DNA from: Pelomonas sp039929605
Lineage (GTDB): Bacteria > Pseudomonadota > Gammaproteobacteria > Burkholderiales > Burkholderiaceae_C
DNA: 64,000 nt
Assembly (NCBI RefSeq): GCF_039929605.1
Contig: NZ_JBDSQX010000182.1
Location: 19,419-83,418 of the forward strand
Direction: 5' to 3'
Part shown: in pieces, positions 55,486 through 64,000 of the stretch
How the letters are laid out: each line of letters opens with the position of its first letter
Numbering within the stretch: the stretch's first letter is position 1
Translations under genes and position numbers: made by a program
Notes under the pieces: generated by a model
Told to the model about the DNA's origin: nothing
What the model saw: the letters and a program-made list of their open reading frames with translations, nothing else
The model's database searches: none

Positions 55486-56373
55486 ATGGATGCAAAGGAC
55501 TTTGACCACTGGGTGGACACGTCGCTGACTGCTTTCGAGGCAGCCATCGACAGCCTGGTGCCCGCCAGTGCGCCGGCCGGCCTGGGCGAGACCATGCGCT
55601 ATGCCGTGCTCGGTGGCGGCAAGCGGCTGCGGCCGCTGCTGGTGCTGGCGAGCTGCGCGGCCGTCAACGGCGACAGCTTTGCAGCGATGCGCGCGGCCTG
55701 CTCGGTCGAGCTGATCCACGCCTACTCGCTGGTGCACGACGACATGCCCAGCATGGACAACGATGTGCTGCGCCGTGGCAAGCCGACGACGCATGTGGCC
55801 TTCGGCGAAGCGCAGGCCATGCTGGCCGGCGACGCGATGCAGGCCCTGGCCTTCGATGTGCTCACGCCCGACGTCGGCATCGCCCCCGCGCTGCAGGCCC
55901 GCCTGTGCGCACTGCTGGCCCGCTCGTCCGGCTACGACGGCATGGCCGGCGGCCAGGCCATCGACCTCGCCAGCATCGGCAAGCAACTGGACGAACGCAC
56001 GCTGCGTGACATGCACCGACGCAAGACCGGCGTGCTGCTGCAAGCCAGCGTCATGATGGGCGCGGCCTGCGGGGCAGCGTCCGCGCAGGCGACGCAGGCG
56101 CTGTCGGACTACGGCGCAGCGCTCGGCCTGGCCTTCCAGGTCGTCGACGACATCCTGGACGTGACGCAGGAATCGCACGTGCTGGGCAAGACCGCCGGCA
56201 AGGACGAGGATGCCAACAAGCCGACCTATGTCAGCGTGCTGGGCCTGGATCACGCGCGCACCCTGGCTCAAGCGCTGCGCGCCGAAGCCAAGGCGGCCCT
56301 GGTCGCCAGCGGGCTGGCCGACGTCAGCCACCTCAGCTTGCTGGCCGACTCGGTCGTCGAGCGCGTGAACTAA
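55486..56373 (+). CDS. ispA: Farnesyl diphosphate synthase
   Basis: A 295-residue polyprenyl synthetase, close to the IspA length. The first aspartate-rich motif is LVHDDMPSMDND and the second is FQVVDDILDVT. It also has GGGKRLRP near the N-terminus and DANKPTYVSVLG near the C-terminus. It condenses isopentenyl diphosphate with dimethylallyl and geranyl diphosphate to make farnesyl diphosphate. It lies 3 bp after xseB and 10 bp before dxs. Confidence 0.95.
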   Translation: MDAKDFDHWVDTSLTAFEAAIDSLVPASAPAGLGETMRYAVLGGGKRLRPLLVLASCAAVNGDSFAAMRAACSVELIHAYSLVHDDMPSMDNDVLRRGKPTTHVAFGEAQAMLAGDAMQALAFDVLTPDVGIAPALQARLCALLARSSGYDGMAGGQAIDLASIGKQLDERTLRDMHRRKTGVLLQASVMMGAACGAASAQATQALSDYGAALGLAFQVVDDILDVTQESHVLGKTAGKDEDANKPTYVSVLGLDHARTLAQALRAEAKAALVASGLADVSHLSLLADSVVERVN

Positions 56374-56383
56374 GGGCATCGCC

Positions 56384-58279
56384 ATGGACTACACGTTGCT
56401 GAACGGCATCGACAGCCCCGCCGACCTGCGCCGCCTGCCGCGCACGGACCTGCGCAAGGTGGCCGACGAGCTCCGCGCCTACGTGCTCGACAGCGTCTCC
56501 AAGACCGGCGGCCACCTCGGGTCCAACCTCGGCACCGTCGAGCTGACCGTGGCGCTGCACTATGTCTACAACACGCCGGAAGACCGTCTCGTGTGGGACG
56601 TGGGCCACCAGACCTACCCGCACAAGGTGCTCACCGGCCGGCGTGACCGCATGCCGGGCCTGCGCCAGATCGGCGGCATCAGCGGCTTCCCGCGCCGCGA
56701 CGAGAGCGTCTACGACACCTTCGGCACCGGCCACTCGTCCACCAGCATCTCCGCCGCCCACGGCATGGCGATGGCGGCCAAGCTCAAGGGCGAGAACCGC
56801 AAGGCCGTGGCCATCATCGGCGACGGCTCGATGACGGCCGGCATGGCCTTCGAGGCGCTGAACAACGCGGGCGTGGCCCACGGCGGCCTGCTGGGCGACG
56901 TGCTCGTCATCCTGAACGACAACGACATGTCGATCAGCCCGCCGGTGGGCGCGCTGAACAAATATCTGGCCCGGCTGATGAGCGGCAGCATCTACGCCGC
57001 CGCCCGCGAGGGCGCCAAGAGCGTGCTGAAGAACACGCCGCTGTATGAGTTCGCGCGCAAGTTCGAGGAGCACACCAAGGGCATGGTCGTGCCGGGCACG
57101 ATCTTCGAGGAGTTCGGCTTCAACTACGTCGGCCCCATCGACGGCCATGACCTGGACTCGCTCGTGCCGACGCTGGAGAACCTGCGCGACAAGAAGGGCC
57201 CGCAGTTCCTGCACATCGTCACCAAGAAGGGTTCCGGCTACAAGCTGGCCGAGAACGACCCGGTCAAGTACCACGCCGCCGCCGGCAAGTTCGACCCGGC
57301 CGTGGGCTTCGTCAAGCCGACCACACCGGGGAAGCTGACCTTCACCCAAGTCTTCGGCGATTGGCTGTGCGACATGGCCGAGGCCGACCCGCGCCTCGTC
57401 GGCATCACGCCGGCCATGCGCGAGGGCTCGGGCATGGTGGAGTTCCACAAGCGCTTCCCGCAGCGCTATCACGACGTCGGCATCGCCGAGCAGCACTCGG
57501 TCACCTTCGCCGCCGGCATGGCCTGCGAGGGCATCAAGCCCGTCGTCGCGATCTACTCGACCTTCCTGCAGCGTGCGTATGACCAGTTGATCCACGACGT
57601 GGCCATCCAGAACCTGCCGGTGCTGTTCGCGCTGGACCGCGCCGGCCTCGTGGGCGCCGACGGTGCGACGCACGCTGGCAACTACGACATCGCCTACACG
57701 CGCTGCATTCCCAACATGGCCGTGCTGACGCCGGCCGATGAAGATGAATGCCGCCAGGCGCTCTACACCGGCTTCATGCACAGCGGCCCGGTCACCGTGC
57801 GCTATCCGCGCGGAGCGGGCGCTGGCGTCGTGCCCGTCAAGGCGATGACGGCTCAGGCCTGGGGTAAGGGTGAAGTGCGCCGCAAGGGCAAGGGCGTCGC
57901 CATCCTTGCGTTCGGCACGCTGCTCTACCCCGCGCTGGCAGCCGCCGAGCGCCTGGGCGCGACGGTCGCCAACATGCGATTCGTGAAGCCTCTGGACGTG
58001 GACCTCGTCACCGAGCTGGCGCGCACGCATGACGCCATCGTCACCGTCGAGGACGGCAGCATCATGGGCGGCGCGGGCAGCGCCGTCGCCGAGGCGCTGA
58101 ATGCCGCCGGCCTGAACGTGCCGGTGCTGCAACTCGGCCTGCCCGACGAGTTCGTCGAGCACGGCGACGTGGCCAAGCTGATGAGCCTGTGTGGCCTGGA
58201 CGCTGCGGGCATCGAGGCCAGCATTGTCAAGCGCTTCGGCGCCAAGCCTACCGTGGTGCGCGCTGCCGCAACGCGTTGA
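56384..58279 (+). CDS. dxs: 1-deoxy-D-xylulose-5-phosphate synthase
   Basis: A 631-residue thiamine-diphosphate enzyme, first step of the MEP isoprenoid pathway: pyruvate plus glyceraldehyde-3-phosphate to DXP. The motif GDGSMTAGMAFEALNNAG ends with LNDNDMSIS, and the pyrimidine domain has DVGIAEQHSVTFAAGMA and the RYPRGAG block. Its last 32 bp overlap the convergent lysR gene. It follows ispA with a short gap, an arrangement that links the two pathway ends. Confidence 0.97.
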   Translation: MDYTLLNGIDSPADLRRLPRTDLRKVADELRAYVLDSVSKTGGHLGSNLGTVELTVALHYVYNTPEDRLVWDVGHQTYPHKVLTGRRDRMPGLRQIGGISGFPRRDESVYDTFGTGHSSTSISAAHGMAMAAKLKGENRKAVAIIGDGSMTAGMAFEALNNAGVAHGGLLGDVLVILNDNDMSISPPVGALNKYLARLMSGSIYAAAREGAKSVLKNTPLYEFARKFEEHTKGMVVPGTIFEEFGFNYVGPIDGHDLDSLVPTLENLRDKKGPQFLHIVTKKGSGYKLAENDPVKYHAAAGKFDPAVGFVKPTTPGKLTFTQVFGDWLCDMAEADPRLVGITPAMREGSGMVEFHKRFPQRYHDVGIAEQHSVTFAAGMACEGIKPVVAIYSTFLQRAYDQLIHDVAIQNLPVLFALDRAGLVGADGATHAGNYDIAYTRCIPNMAVLTPADEDECRQALYTGFMHSGPVTVRYPRGAGAGVVPVKAMTAQAWGKGEVRRKGKGVAILAFGTLLYPALAAAERLGATVANMRFVKPLDVDLVTELARTHDAIVTVEDGSIMGGAGSAVAEALNAAGLNVPVLQLGLPDEFVEHGDVAKLMSLCGLDAAGIEASIVKRFGAKPTVVRAAATR

Positions 58280-59135
58280 GCAAGGCATCGACCAGCGGTT
58301 GCGCTGGCCGATGCAAGGGCAGCAGGGCCGAGACACGGTAGGGAATCGACACGGTCAGCGGCCGCACGACGAGGCCGTCGTTGGCGCAGGCCGCTGCGGT
58401 GAGCGGGTTGACGATGGCGATGCCGAGGCCGTTACGGACCAGCTCGCAGACGGCGACCGCGCTGTGCGTCTGCAGGCGCAGGCGGCGGGTGATGTCGGCC
58501 GCTTCGAAGCGAGCGTCGATCTCGCGCCGGTAAGGGTCGTCCTCGGCGAGGCTGATGAAGTCCTGATTTTTAAAGTCCTTCAGCGCCAGCCGTTTGCGCG
58601 ACGCCAGCGCATGGCCGGCTGGCAGCACGGCCACCTCGTCGGCTTCCAGCACCGGCTCCACGCGCACGCCCGCCAGCGGTGTGGCCTGCTCGGCCAGGCC
58701 GAGGTCGAAGCGTTGCTCGCCCATCCACGCATCCAGCAGCGGCGGCTCTGCGGGTGTGATGGAGACGCGGGCGGCCGGGTGGTCGGCCAGCAGCACCGCC
58801 AGCGCGCCGGGCAATAGTGCGTGGCTCAGCGCCGGCAGGCTCAGCACGCTGAGTTCCGTGTCCTCGGCCCGCCCGAGCGCCCCGGCGCGCTCGATGACCC
58901 GGGCCAGGCCCTGGAAGCTGCGCTCCACCTCGTCGAACAGCGCGCGTGCCCGCGCCGTCGCCTTGAGCCGGCCGCGCTCGCGCTCGAACAGGGCGTAGCC
59001 GAGGAGGTGCTCAAGCCGCGCGAGATCGCGGCTCAACGTCGGCTGGGACGTGTGCAGCAGCGCGGCGGCGCTGGTGACGCTGCCGGCCGTCATGACGGCG
59101 CGAAAGACTTCGATGTGGCGGTGCTGGATATCCAT
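58248..59135 (-). CDS. lysR: LysR, transcriptional activator of lysA
   Basis: A 295-residue LysR-type regulator very similar to E. coli LysR. The helix-turn-helix region RHIEVFRAVMTAGSVTSAAA and LLHTSQPTLSRDLARLE matches, as do the ligand-domain blocks LPALSHALLPGAL and RRLRLQTHSAVAVCELVRNGLG. In E. coli LysR activates lysA when lysine is low. It is divergent from lysA here, with an AAATTGCAATTT palindrome between them. The start at 59135 has the shared promoter gap of 70 bp. Confidence 0.93.
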   Translation of the reverse strand: MDIQHRHIEVFRAVMTAGSVTSAAALLHTSQPTLSRDLARLEHLLGYALFERERGRLKATARARALFDEVERSFQGLARVIERAGALGRAEDTELSVLSLPALSHALLPGALAVLLADHPAARVSITPAEPPLLDAWMGEQRFDLGLAEQATPLAGVRVEPVLEADEVAVLPAGHALASRKRLALKDFKNQDFISLAEDDPYRREIDARFEAADITRRLRLQTHSAVAVCELVRNGLGIAIVNPLTAAACANDGLVVRPLTVSIPYRVSALLPLHRPAQPLVDALLNALRQRAPR

Positions 59136-59159
59136 ATCAGGAATGGATTGTCCAACGAC

Positions 59160-59171
59160 AAATTGCAATTT
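59160..59171. promoter_or_regulatory. Palindrome in the lysR-lysA intergenic region
   Basis: AAATTGCAATTT is a perfect 12-bp palindrome 35 bp before the lysA start and 24 bp before lysR. It is a good candidate for a LysR binding site, although LysR boxes are usually looser (T-N11-A). Confidence 0.5.
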
Positions 59172-59205
59172 GATTGAATGACATCGGGGCGGCATGCTTC
59201 GACAC

Positions 59206-60456
59206 ATGACCAAGCCTTTGCCCACCGCCCTGAACCCCGTCCGCCTGCAAGCCCTCGCCGCCGAGCACGGCACGCCGCTGTGGGTTTACGACGCCGCCAC
59301 CATCCGCGCCCGCGCCGCGTCGTTGAAGCCCTTCGATGTCGTCCGCTTCGCGCAGAAGGCCTGCTCCAACGTTCACATCCTGAAGCTGCTGCGTGAGGCC
59401 GGCGTCAAGGTCGACTCGGTGTCGCGCGGCGAGATCCTGCGCGCGCTGGCCGCCGGTTATCAAGCGGGTGGCGACGAGATCGTCTTCACGGCCGACCTGT
59501 TCGACCATGCCACGCTGGCCACCGTCGTGGAGCACCGCATCCCCGTCAACGCCGGCTCCATCGACATGCTGCATCAGTTGGGGGCTGCCTCAAAGGGCCA
59601 CCCCGTCTGGCTGCGCATCAACCCCGGCTTCGGCCACGGCCATAGCCACAAGACCAACACCGGCGGCGAGCACAGCAAGCACGGCATCTGGCACGCCGAC
59701 CTGGCCGAGGCGCTGGCCGCCATCCGCCAGCACGGGCTCAAGCTCGTCGGCCTGCACATGCACATCGGCTCGGGCGTGGACTACGGCCATCTGGCCCAGG
59801 TTGGCGAGGCCATGGTGGGCTTTGTGCGCCAGACCGTCGCGGCCGGGCATGACCTGCATGCGATCTCTGCCGGCGGTGGCCTGTCGATTCCCTACCGCGA
59901 GGGCGATGCCGGCATCGACGTCGACCACTATTTCGGCCTGTGGGACGCTTCCCGCCGCGAGGCCGAAGCGCTCGTCGGCCACGCGCTGACGCTGGAGTTG
60001 GAGCCCGGCCGCTACCTCGTTGCCGAGAGCGCCGTGCTGCTGGCCGAGGTGAGGGCGGTCAAGAACGCCGGCGCCAACCGCTTCGTGCTGGTGGATGCCG
60101 GCTTCAACGAGCTGATGCGCCCGGCCATGTACGGCAGCTTCCACGCGATGACGCTGCTGCCGCAGGACGGCGTGGCGCGGCCGGTGCGCGAGGCGGTTGT
60201 GGCCGGCCCGTTATGCGAATCGGGCGACGTGTTCACGCAAGCCGCTGGCGGCGAGGTGCTGACCCGCGCGCTGCCTGAAGCGCATGTCGGCGACCTGCTC
60301 GTGATCCACGACGCCGGGGCGTACGGCGCGTCCATGTCCAGCAACTACAACAGCCGGCCGTTGGCGGCCGAGGTCCTGGTGGATGGTGATGCCAACCGTC
60401 TGATCCGCCGCCGGCAAACGGTCGAGGAACTGCTGGCCTTGGAGGCAGGGCTTTGA
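59206..60456 (+). CDS. lysA: Diaminopimelate decarboxylase LysA
   Basis: A 416-residue PLP enzyme, near E. coli LysA length, which decarboxylates meso-diaminopimelate to lysine. The PLP lysine is in VVRFAQKACSN (about residue 56). It also has GLHMHIGSGVDY with ligand histidine, GPLCESGDVF with the catalytic cysteine, and the PLP-phosphate GGGLSIPY loop. The ATG at 59206 was chosen over one 4 codons upstream by length and promoter position. It is divergent from lysR. Confidence 0.95.
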   Translation: MTKPLPTALNPVRLQALAAEHGTPLWVYDAATIRARAASLKPFDVVRFAQKACSNVHILKLLREAGVKVDSVSRGEILRALAAGYQAGGDEIVFTADLFDHATLATVVEHRIPVNAGSIDMLHQLGAASKGHPVWLRINPGFGHGHSHKTNTGGEHSKHGIWHADLAEALAAIRQHGLKLVGLHMHIGSGVDYGHLAQVGEAMVGFVRQTVAAGHDLHAISAGGGLSIPYREGDAGIDVDHYFGLWDASRREAEALVGHALTLELEPGRYLVAESAVLLAEVRAVKNAGANRFVLVDAGFNELMRPAMYGSFHAMTLLPQDGVARPVREAVVAGPLCESGDVFTQAAGGEVLTRALPEAHVGDLLVIHDAGAYGASMSSNYNSRPLAAEVLVDGDANRLIRRRQTVEELLALEAGL

Positions 60457-60492
60457 TCTGACAATCCGGGGATTCAGATCCCCGAATTGCCC

Positions 60493-61563
60493 ATGCCCAC
60501 TTCCCGCCCGCCCGTCCAGGGCCGCAAGGTCCGTTTCGCGCTGATCGGCTGCGGCCGCATCGCGCAGAACCACATCGAAGCCGTCAAGCGGCACGCCGAG
60601 CGGGCGGAGCTGGTCGCCGTGTGCGACACCGACCCCATCGCGTTGCAGGCGGCGGTGGCCAAGACAGGCGCGCCCAGCTTCGCCAGCCTGACGGAACTGC
60701 TCGCAGCCAAGGCGGAGCTGGGCATCGACTGCATCGTGCTGACGACGCCCAGCGGCCTGCACCCGCGCCAGACCATCGAGGCTGCGGCAGCGGGCCTGGA
60801 CGTCATGACAGAGAAGCCCATGGCCACGCGCTGGCAGGACGGCCCGGCGATGGTTAAGGCCTGCGACGACGCGGGCGTGCACCTCTTCGTCGTCAAGCAG
60901 AACCGCCGCAATTCGACGTTGCAATTGCTCAAGCGCGCCGTGGCCGAGGGCCGCTTCGGCCGCCTTTACAACGTCGCCGTCAACGTGTTCTGGTCTCGCC
61001 CGCAGAGCTACTACGACAGCGCCGACTGGCGCGGTACCTGGGAGTTCGACGGCGGCGCCTTCATGAACCAGGCCAGTCACTACATCGACTTGCTGGACTG
61101 GATCTGCGGCCCGGTCGAAAGCGTCATGGCTTACACCGGCACGCTGGCGCGCAACATCGAGGTGGAGGACACGGGCGTGGCCGCGCTCAAGTGGCGCAAT
61201 GGCGCGATGGGCACGGTCAACGTCAGCATGCTGACCTATCCCAAGAACCTCGAAGGCTCGATCACGCTGCTGGGCGAAAAGGGCTCGGTGCGCATCGGCG
61301 GCCTGGCCGTCAACGAGATCCAGCACTGGCAGTTCGATGCACCCCACGAGATGGATGCGCAGATCGCCGATGCGAGCTACCAGACGACCTCGGTCTACGG
61401 CTTCGGGCACCCGCTGTACTACGACAACGTCATCAAGACGCTGCGGGGCGAAGCGCAGGCGGAGACCGATGGGCGTGAGGGGCTGAAATCGCTGGAACTG
61501 CTGATTGCGATGTACATGAGCGCCCGCGATGGCAAGCGCGTGAACCTGCCGCTGAACTACTGA
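60493..61563 (+). CDS. wbpB: UDP-N-acetyl-2-amino-2-deoxyglucuronate dehydrogenase WbpB-like
   Basis: A 356-residue Gfo/Idh/MocA oxidoreductase. The NAD-binding motif is ALIGCGRIAQNH, and the EKPMA motif with the active lysine is at MTEKPMATRW. WbpB/WlbA oxidises the C3 hydroxyl of UDP-GlcNAcA as the first of three steps with WbpE and WbpD, whose genes follow. The operon order here is B-D-E. Each gene overlaps the next by one base. Confidence 0.9.
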   Translation: MPTSRPPVQGRKVRFALIGCGRIAQNHIEAVKRHAERAELVAVCDTDPIALQAAVAKTGAPSFASLTELLAAKAELGIDCIVLTTPSGLHPRQTIEAAAAGLDVMTEKPMATRWQDGPAMVKACDDAGVHLFVVKQNRRNSTLQLLKRAVAEGRFGRLYNVAVNVFWSRPQSYYDSADWRGTWEFDGGAFMNQASHYIDLLDWICGPVESVMAYTGTLARNIEVEDTGVAALKWRNGAMGTVNVSMLTYPKNLEGSITLLGEKGSVRIGGLAVNEIQHWQFDAPHEMDAQIADASYQTTSVYGFGHPLYYDNVIKTLRGEAQAETDGREGLKSLELLIAMYMSARDGKRVNLPLNY

Positions 61564-62144
61564 TGGCGACGACGATCCATCCGTCGGCCATCGTCGATGA
61601 CGGCGCGCAACTGGGCGAGGACTGCCGCGTTTGGCACTTCGTGCATATCTCGGCGGGCGCGCGCATCGGCGCCGGGTGCTCCTTCGGCCAGAACGTGTTC
61701 GTGGGCAACGACGTGCTGATTGGCAGCAACGTCAAGATCCAGAACAACGTGTCCGTCTACGACGCGGTCACGCTGGAAGACGATGTCTTCTGCGGCCCGA
61801 GCATGGTGTTCACCAATGTCTACAACCCGCGCTCGGCCGTCACGCGCAAGGACGAATACCGCCGCACGCTGGTGAAGCAGGGCGCGACGCTGGGGGCCAA
61901 TTCGACCGTCGTCTGCGGCACGACCATCGGCCGGTTTGCCTTTGTCGGCGCCGGCGCCGTCATCAACCGCAACGTGCCCGATTTCGCACTGATGGTGGGC
62001 GTGCCCGCCAAACAGATCGGCTGGATGAGTCGCTTCGGCGAGAGACTTGAGCTGCCCGTGAGCAGCGCCGAGCCGCTGGACGCCACCTGCCCCCACACCA
62101 GCGACCGCTACCGCCTCGTTGGTCAGCAACTGAGTTTGATCTGA
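61563..62144 (+). CDS. wbpD: UDP-2-acetamido-3-amino-glucuronate N-acetyltransferase WbpD-like
   Basis: A 193-residue left-handed beta-helix acyltransferase with hexapeptide repeats (IGAGCSFGQNVFVGNDVLIG). The catalytic His-containing block is FTNVYNPRSAVTRKDEYRRT, as in WbpD/WlbB. It acetylates the 3-amino group made by WbpE. It starts on the last base of wbpB. Confidence 0.92.
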   Translation: MATTIHPSAIVDDGAQLGEDCRVWHFVHISAGARIGAGCSFGQNVFVGNDVLIGSNVKIQNNVSVYDAVTLEDDVFCGPSMVFTNVYNPRSAVTRKDEYRRTLVKQGATLGANSTVVCGTTIGRFAFVGAGAVINRNVPDFALMVGVPAKQIGWMSRFGERLELPVSSAEPLDATCPHTSDRYRLVGQQLSLI

Positions 62145-63241
62145 TGGACTTCATCGACCTCAAGAGCCAGTACGCGGCGCTGCGCGACAACATCAATGCC
62201 CGCATCCAGGTGGTGCTGGACCATGGGCAATACATCCTCGGCCCCGAGGTCAAGGAGATGGAATCCGCGCTCGTCGCCTACACGGGCGCGAAGCATTGCA
62301 TTAGCGTCGCTAGCGGCACCGAGGCGCTGCTGATCTGCCTGATGGCGCTGGACCTGCAGCCCGGCGACGAGGTCATCACCAGCCCGTTCACGTTCGCGGC
62401 GACGGCGGAGATGATCGTGCTGGCCGGCGGCGTGCCGGTGTTCGTCGACATCGAGCCCGACACGGCCAATATCGACGCGACGCTGATCGAAGCGGCCATC
62501 ACGGCGCGGACTAAGGCCATCATGCCGGTCAGCCTCTACGGCCAGGTCGCCGACATGGACGCGATCAACGCAATTGCCGACAAGCATGGCCTCGCTGTCA
62601 TCGAGGACGCTGCGCAGAGCTTCGGCGCCAGCTACCAACAGAAGAAGAGCTGCAACCTTTCCACCTTTGGCTGCACCAGCTTCTTCCCGAGCAAGCCGCT
62701 CGGCTGCTATGGCGACGGCGGCGCCATCTTCACGAGCGACGACAAGCTGGCGCAGGCCTGCCGTGAGATTCGAACTCACGGCCAGAGCCAGCGCTACCTG
62801 CACACGCGCCTGGGCGTGGGCGGCCGCATGGATACGCTGCAATGCGCCGTTGTGCTCGGCAAGCTGGACCGTTTTGGCTGGGAGATCGAACGGCGGCTCG
62901 CGCTGGGCGACGCCTACCGCGCCAAGCTCCAGGCTGCAGCACCCGGCCTGCAGCTGCTGGCCGTGCGGGACGACCGCGATTGCGTGTGGGCGCAATACAC
63001 CGTCTTCGTCGACGACCGCGAAGCCGTGCAGGCCAGGCTGAAAACGGCCGGCATTCCGACGGCGGTGCATTACCCACGCCCGCTGCATCACCAGCCCGCC
63101 TACGCCAGGTACGCACGGCCAGAAGACTGCCCGCACAGCATTGCCGCAGCCCAGCGCGTGATGAGCCTGCCGATGAGCGCCGACCTCACGGACGAGCAGC
63201 AGGACCGCGTGGTGGTCGCCCTGGCGGCTGCGCTTAGCTGA
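62144..63241 (+). CDS. wbpE: UDP-2-acetamido-3-oxo-glucuronate aminotransferase WbpE-like
   Basis: A 365-residue PLP-dependent DegT/DnrJ/EryC1/StrS family aminotransferase. The PLP lysine is in FFPSKPLGCYGDGG. It also has ISVASGTEALLICLMALDL and EIRTHGQSQRYLHTRLGVG. It places the 3-amino group that WbpD then acetylates, giving UDP-2,3-diacetamido-2,3-dideoxyglucuronate for lipopolysaccharide or capsule. A perfect 7-bp stem at 62762-62782 is coding and not a tRNA arm. Confidence 0.92.
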   Translation: MDFIDLKSQYAALRDNINARIQVVLDHGQYILGPEVKEMESALVAYTGAKHCISVASGTEALLICLMALDLQPGDEVITSPFTFAATAEMIVLAGGVPVFVDIEPDTANIDATLIEAAITARTKAIMPVSLYGQVADMDAINAIADKHGLAVIEDAAQSFGASYQQKKSCNLSTFGCTSFFPSKPLGCYGDGGAIFTSDDKLAQACREIRTHGQSQRYLHTRLGVGGRMDTLQCAVVLGKLDRFGWEIERRLALGDAYRAKLQAAAPGLQLLAVRDDRDCVWAQYTVFVDDREAVQARLKTAGIPTAVHYPRPLHHQPAYARYARPEDCPHSIAAAQRVMSLPMSADLTDEQQDRVVVALAAALS

Positions 63242-63329
63242 GCCATCAGCAAATGCCCAAGAAGTGGGGCTTGAAGTGGCCCGCCGCCGGCCCTACAAGG
63301 GAGATGGCGACGCAAAGCGAAGCGGCCCG

Positions 63330-63366
63330 ATAGCCGCAATCAATAACACCGATTTGATAAATGTTT
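63330..63366 (+). promoter_or_regulatory. Candidate OxyR site of ahpC
   Basis: The quarter-sites ATAG, CAAT, ATTT and GTTT are each spaced by 7 bp and match the OxyR pattern ATAG-N7-CTAT-N7-ATAG-N7-CTAT at 11 of 16 positions. The site abuts the -35 box, as expected for an activator contacting RNA polymerase. Confidence 0.4.
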
Positions 63367-63394
63367 TCAACCGAAAACGCTTCGTCGATATAGT
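63366..63394 (+). promoter_or_regulatory. ahpC core promoter
   Basis: The -35 box TTCAAC (63366-63371) and the -10 box TATAGT (63389-63394) are spaced 17 bp, the optimum for sigma-70. The start codon of ahpC follows 37 bp later. The AT-rich patch stands out from the GC-rich surroundings. Confidence 0.6.
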
Positions 63395-63431
63395 TCTTCT
63401 CATCCCATCCACCCACCCCCACGGAGCACAC

Positions 63432-63995
63432 ATGTCCCTGATCAACACCCAAGTCCAGCCGTTCAAGACCGAAGCCTTCCACAACGGCAAGTTCATCACC
63501 GTCAGCGATGAAACGCTGAAGGGCAAGTGGTCCGTGCTGATCTTCATGCCGGCCGCCTTCACCTTCAACTGCCCGACCGAAGTCGAAGACGCGGCCGAGA
63601 ACTACGCCGAGTTCCAGAAGATCGGTGCCGAGATCTACATCGTCACCACCGACACCCACTTCTCGCACAAGGTCTGGCACGAGACTTCGCCGGCGGTCGG
63701 CAAAGCGCAGTTCCCGCTGATCGGCGACCCGACCCACCAGCTGACCCGCGCGTTCGACGTGCATATCGACGAGGAAGGCCTGGCCCTGCGCGGCACCTTC
63801 ATCATCAACCCCGATGGCGTCATCAAGACCATGGAAGTGCATTCCAACGAAATCGCCCGCGACATCCAGGAAACCCTGCGCAAGCTCAAGGCCGCGCAGT
63901 TCGTTGCCGCAAATCCGGGCCAGGTCTGCCCGGCAAAGTGGAAGGAAGGCGCGCAGACCTTGAAGCCGTCGCTGGACCTCGTCGGCAAGATCTGA
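63432..63995 (+). CDS. ahpC: Alkyl hydroperoxide reductase subunit C (peroxiredoxin)
   Basis: A 187-residue typical 2-Cys peroxiredoxin, the same length as E. coli AhpC. The peroxidatic cysteine is C47 in FTFNCPTEVED and the resolving cysteine is in GQVCPAKWKEG near residue 166. It reduces hydrogen peroxide and organic hydroperoxides, usually with AhpF, which would lie beyond the window. The start ATG at 63432 was chosen because the upstream frame is promoter DNA. The gene ends 5 bp before the window ends. Confidence 0.97.
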   Translation: MSLINTQVQPFKTEAFHNGKFITVSDETLKGKWSVLIFMPAAFTFNCPTEVEDAAENYAEFQKIGAEIYIVTTDTHFSHKVWHETSPAVGKAQFPLIGDPTHQLTRAFDVHIDEEGLALRGTFIINPDGVIKTMEVHSNEIARDIQETLRKLKAAQFVAANPGQVCPAKWKEGAQTLKPSLDLVGKI

Positions 63996-64000
63996 CCCGC

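Noticed and set aside
56333..58336. A 667-residue minus-strand open frame opposite dxs
   Set aside because: Dxs is unmistakable on the plus strand; the antisense frame is His/Arg/Val-rich and has no family features.
62762..62782. tRNA T-arm-like hairpin (CCGTGAG and CTCACGG around ATTCGAA)
   Set aside because: It lies inside wbpE and encodes the conserved REIRTHG motif; no other tRNA arms surround it.

Overview
The window is 64 kb of GC-rich, densely coding chromosome from a betaproteobacterium of the order Burkholderiales, probably near Roseateles, Pelomonas, Mitsuaria or Rubrivivax. The assignment is inferred from the very high third-position GC, the gene orders (Rieske oxygenase-xseB-ispA-dxs, lysR/lysA, rpfE-like-recJ, wbpBDE) and the intergenic inverted repeats. 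I see no rRNA, tRNA, CRISPR array, prophage or transposase gene.

Left part (1-14.4 kb): a glycine-rich RRM RNA-binding protein; a membrane protein coupled to a BtuF-like protein; a solitary retron (reverse transcriptase at 2622-3932 on the minus strand, preceded by a foldable msr-msd-like RNA at 3964-4106); marC; the complete creBCD envelope-stress module with a textbook cre-tag before creD; a GMC oxidoreductase; a periplasmic binding-like protein; a B12-binding radical SAM protein; and an orphan ParA.

Middle (14.4-34.9 kb): a fused M16 zinc protease, an AEC transporter, a PAS histidine kinase, a DUF2975 protein, ybaK, an MgtC-like protein, plsY, ridA and a superfamily 1 helicase with a frameshifted C-terminus. 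Two BlaI/M56 antirepressor-like modules follow, separated by PPK2 kinase, a thioredoxin-fold protein, a small secreted repeat protein, an Mrr-type endonuclease and a YciO/Sua5 protein.

Right part (34.9-64 kb): a PHP phosphatase, recJ and an RpfE-like gene; a polyphosphate block (ppk1, sixA-like phosphatase, ppx) in which a brnTA toxin-antitoxin pair and a GFA gene lie inside a tandemly duplicated junction; hydrolases, a ZIP transporter and a membrane-anchored AraC regulator; a QseBC-like two-component pair, a universal stress protein and a sulfurtransferase; a DMT permease interrupted in frame by a 265-bp palindromic element; a Rieske oxygenase; the isoprenoid genes xseB-ispA-dxs; divergent lysR/lysA; the sugar operon wbpBDE; and ahpC behind an OxyR-like promoter.

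The strongest novelty candidates are the retron, the in-frame palindromic element, the duplicated sixA/ppx junction carrying brnTA, and matching Pho boxes before both ppk1 and ppk2. The retron RNA fold, operators and promoters were identified by eye and have not been tested computationally or experimentally.
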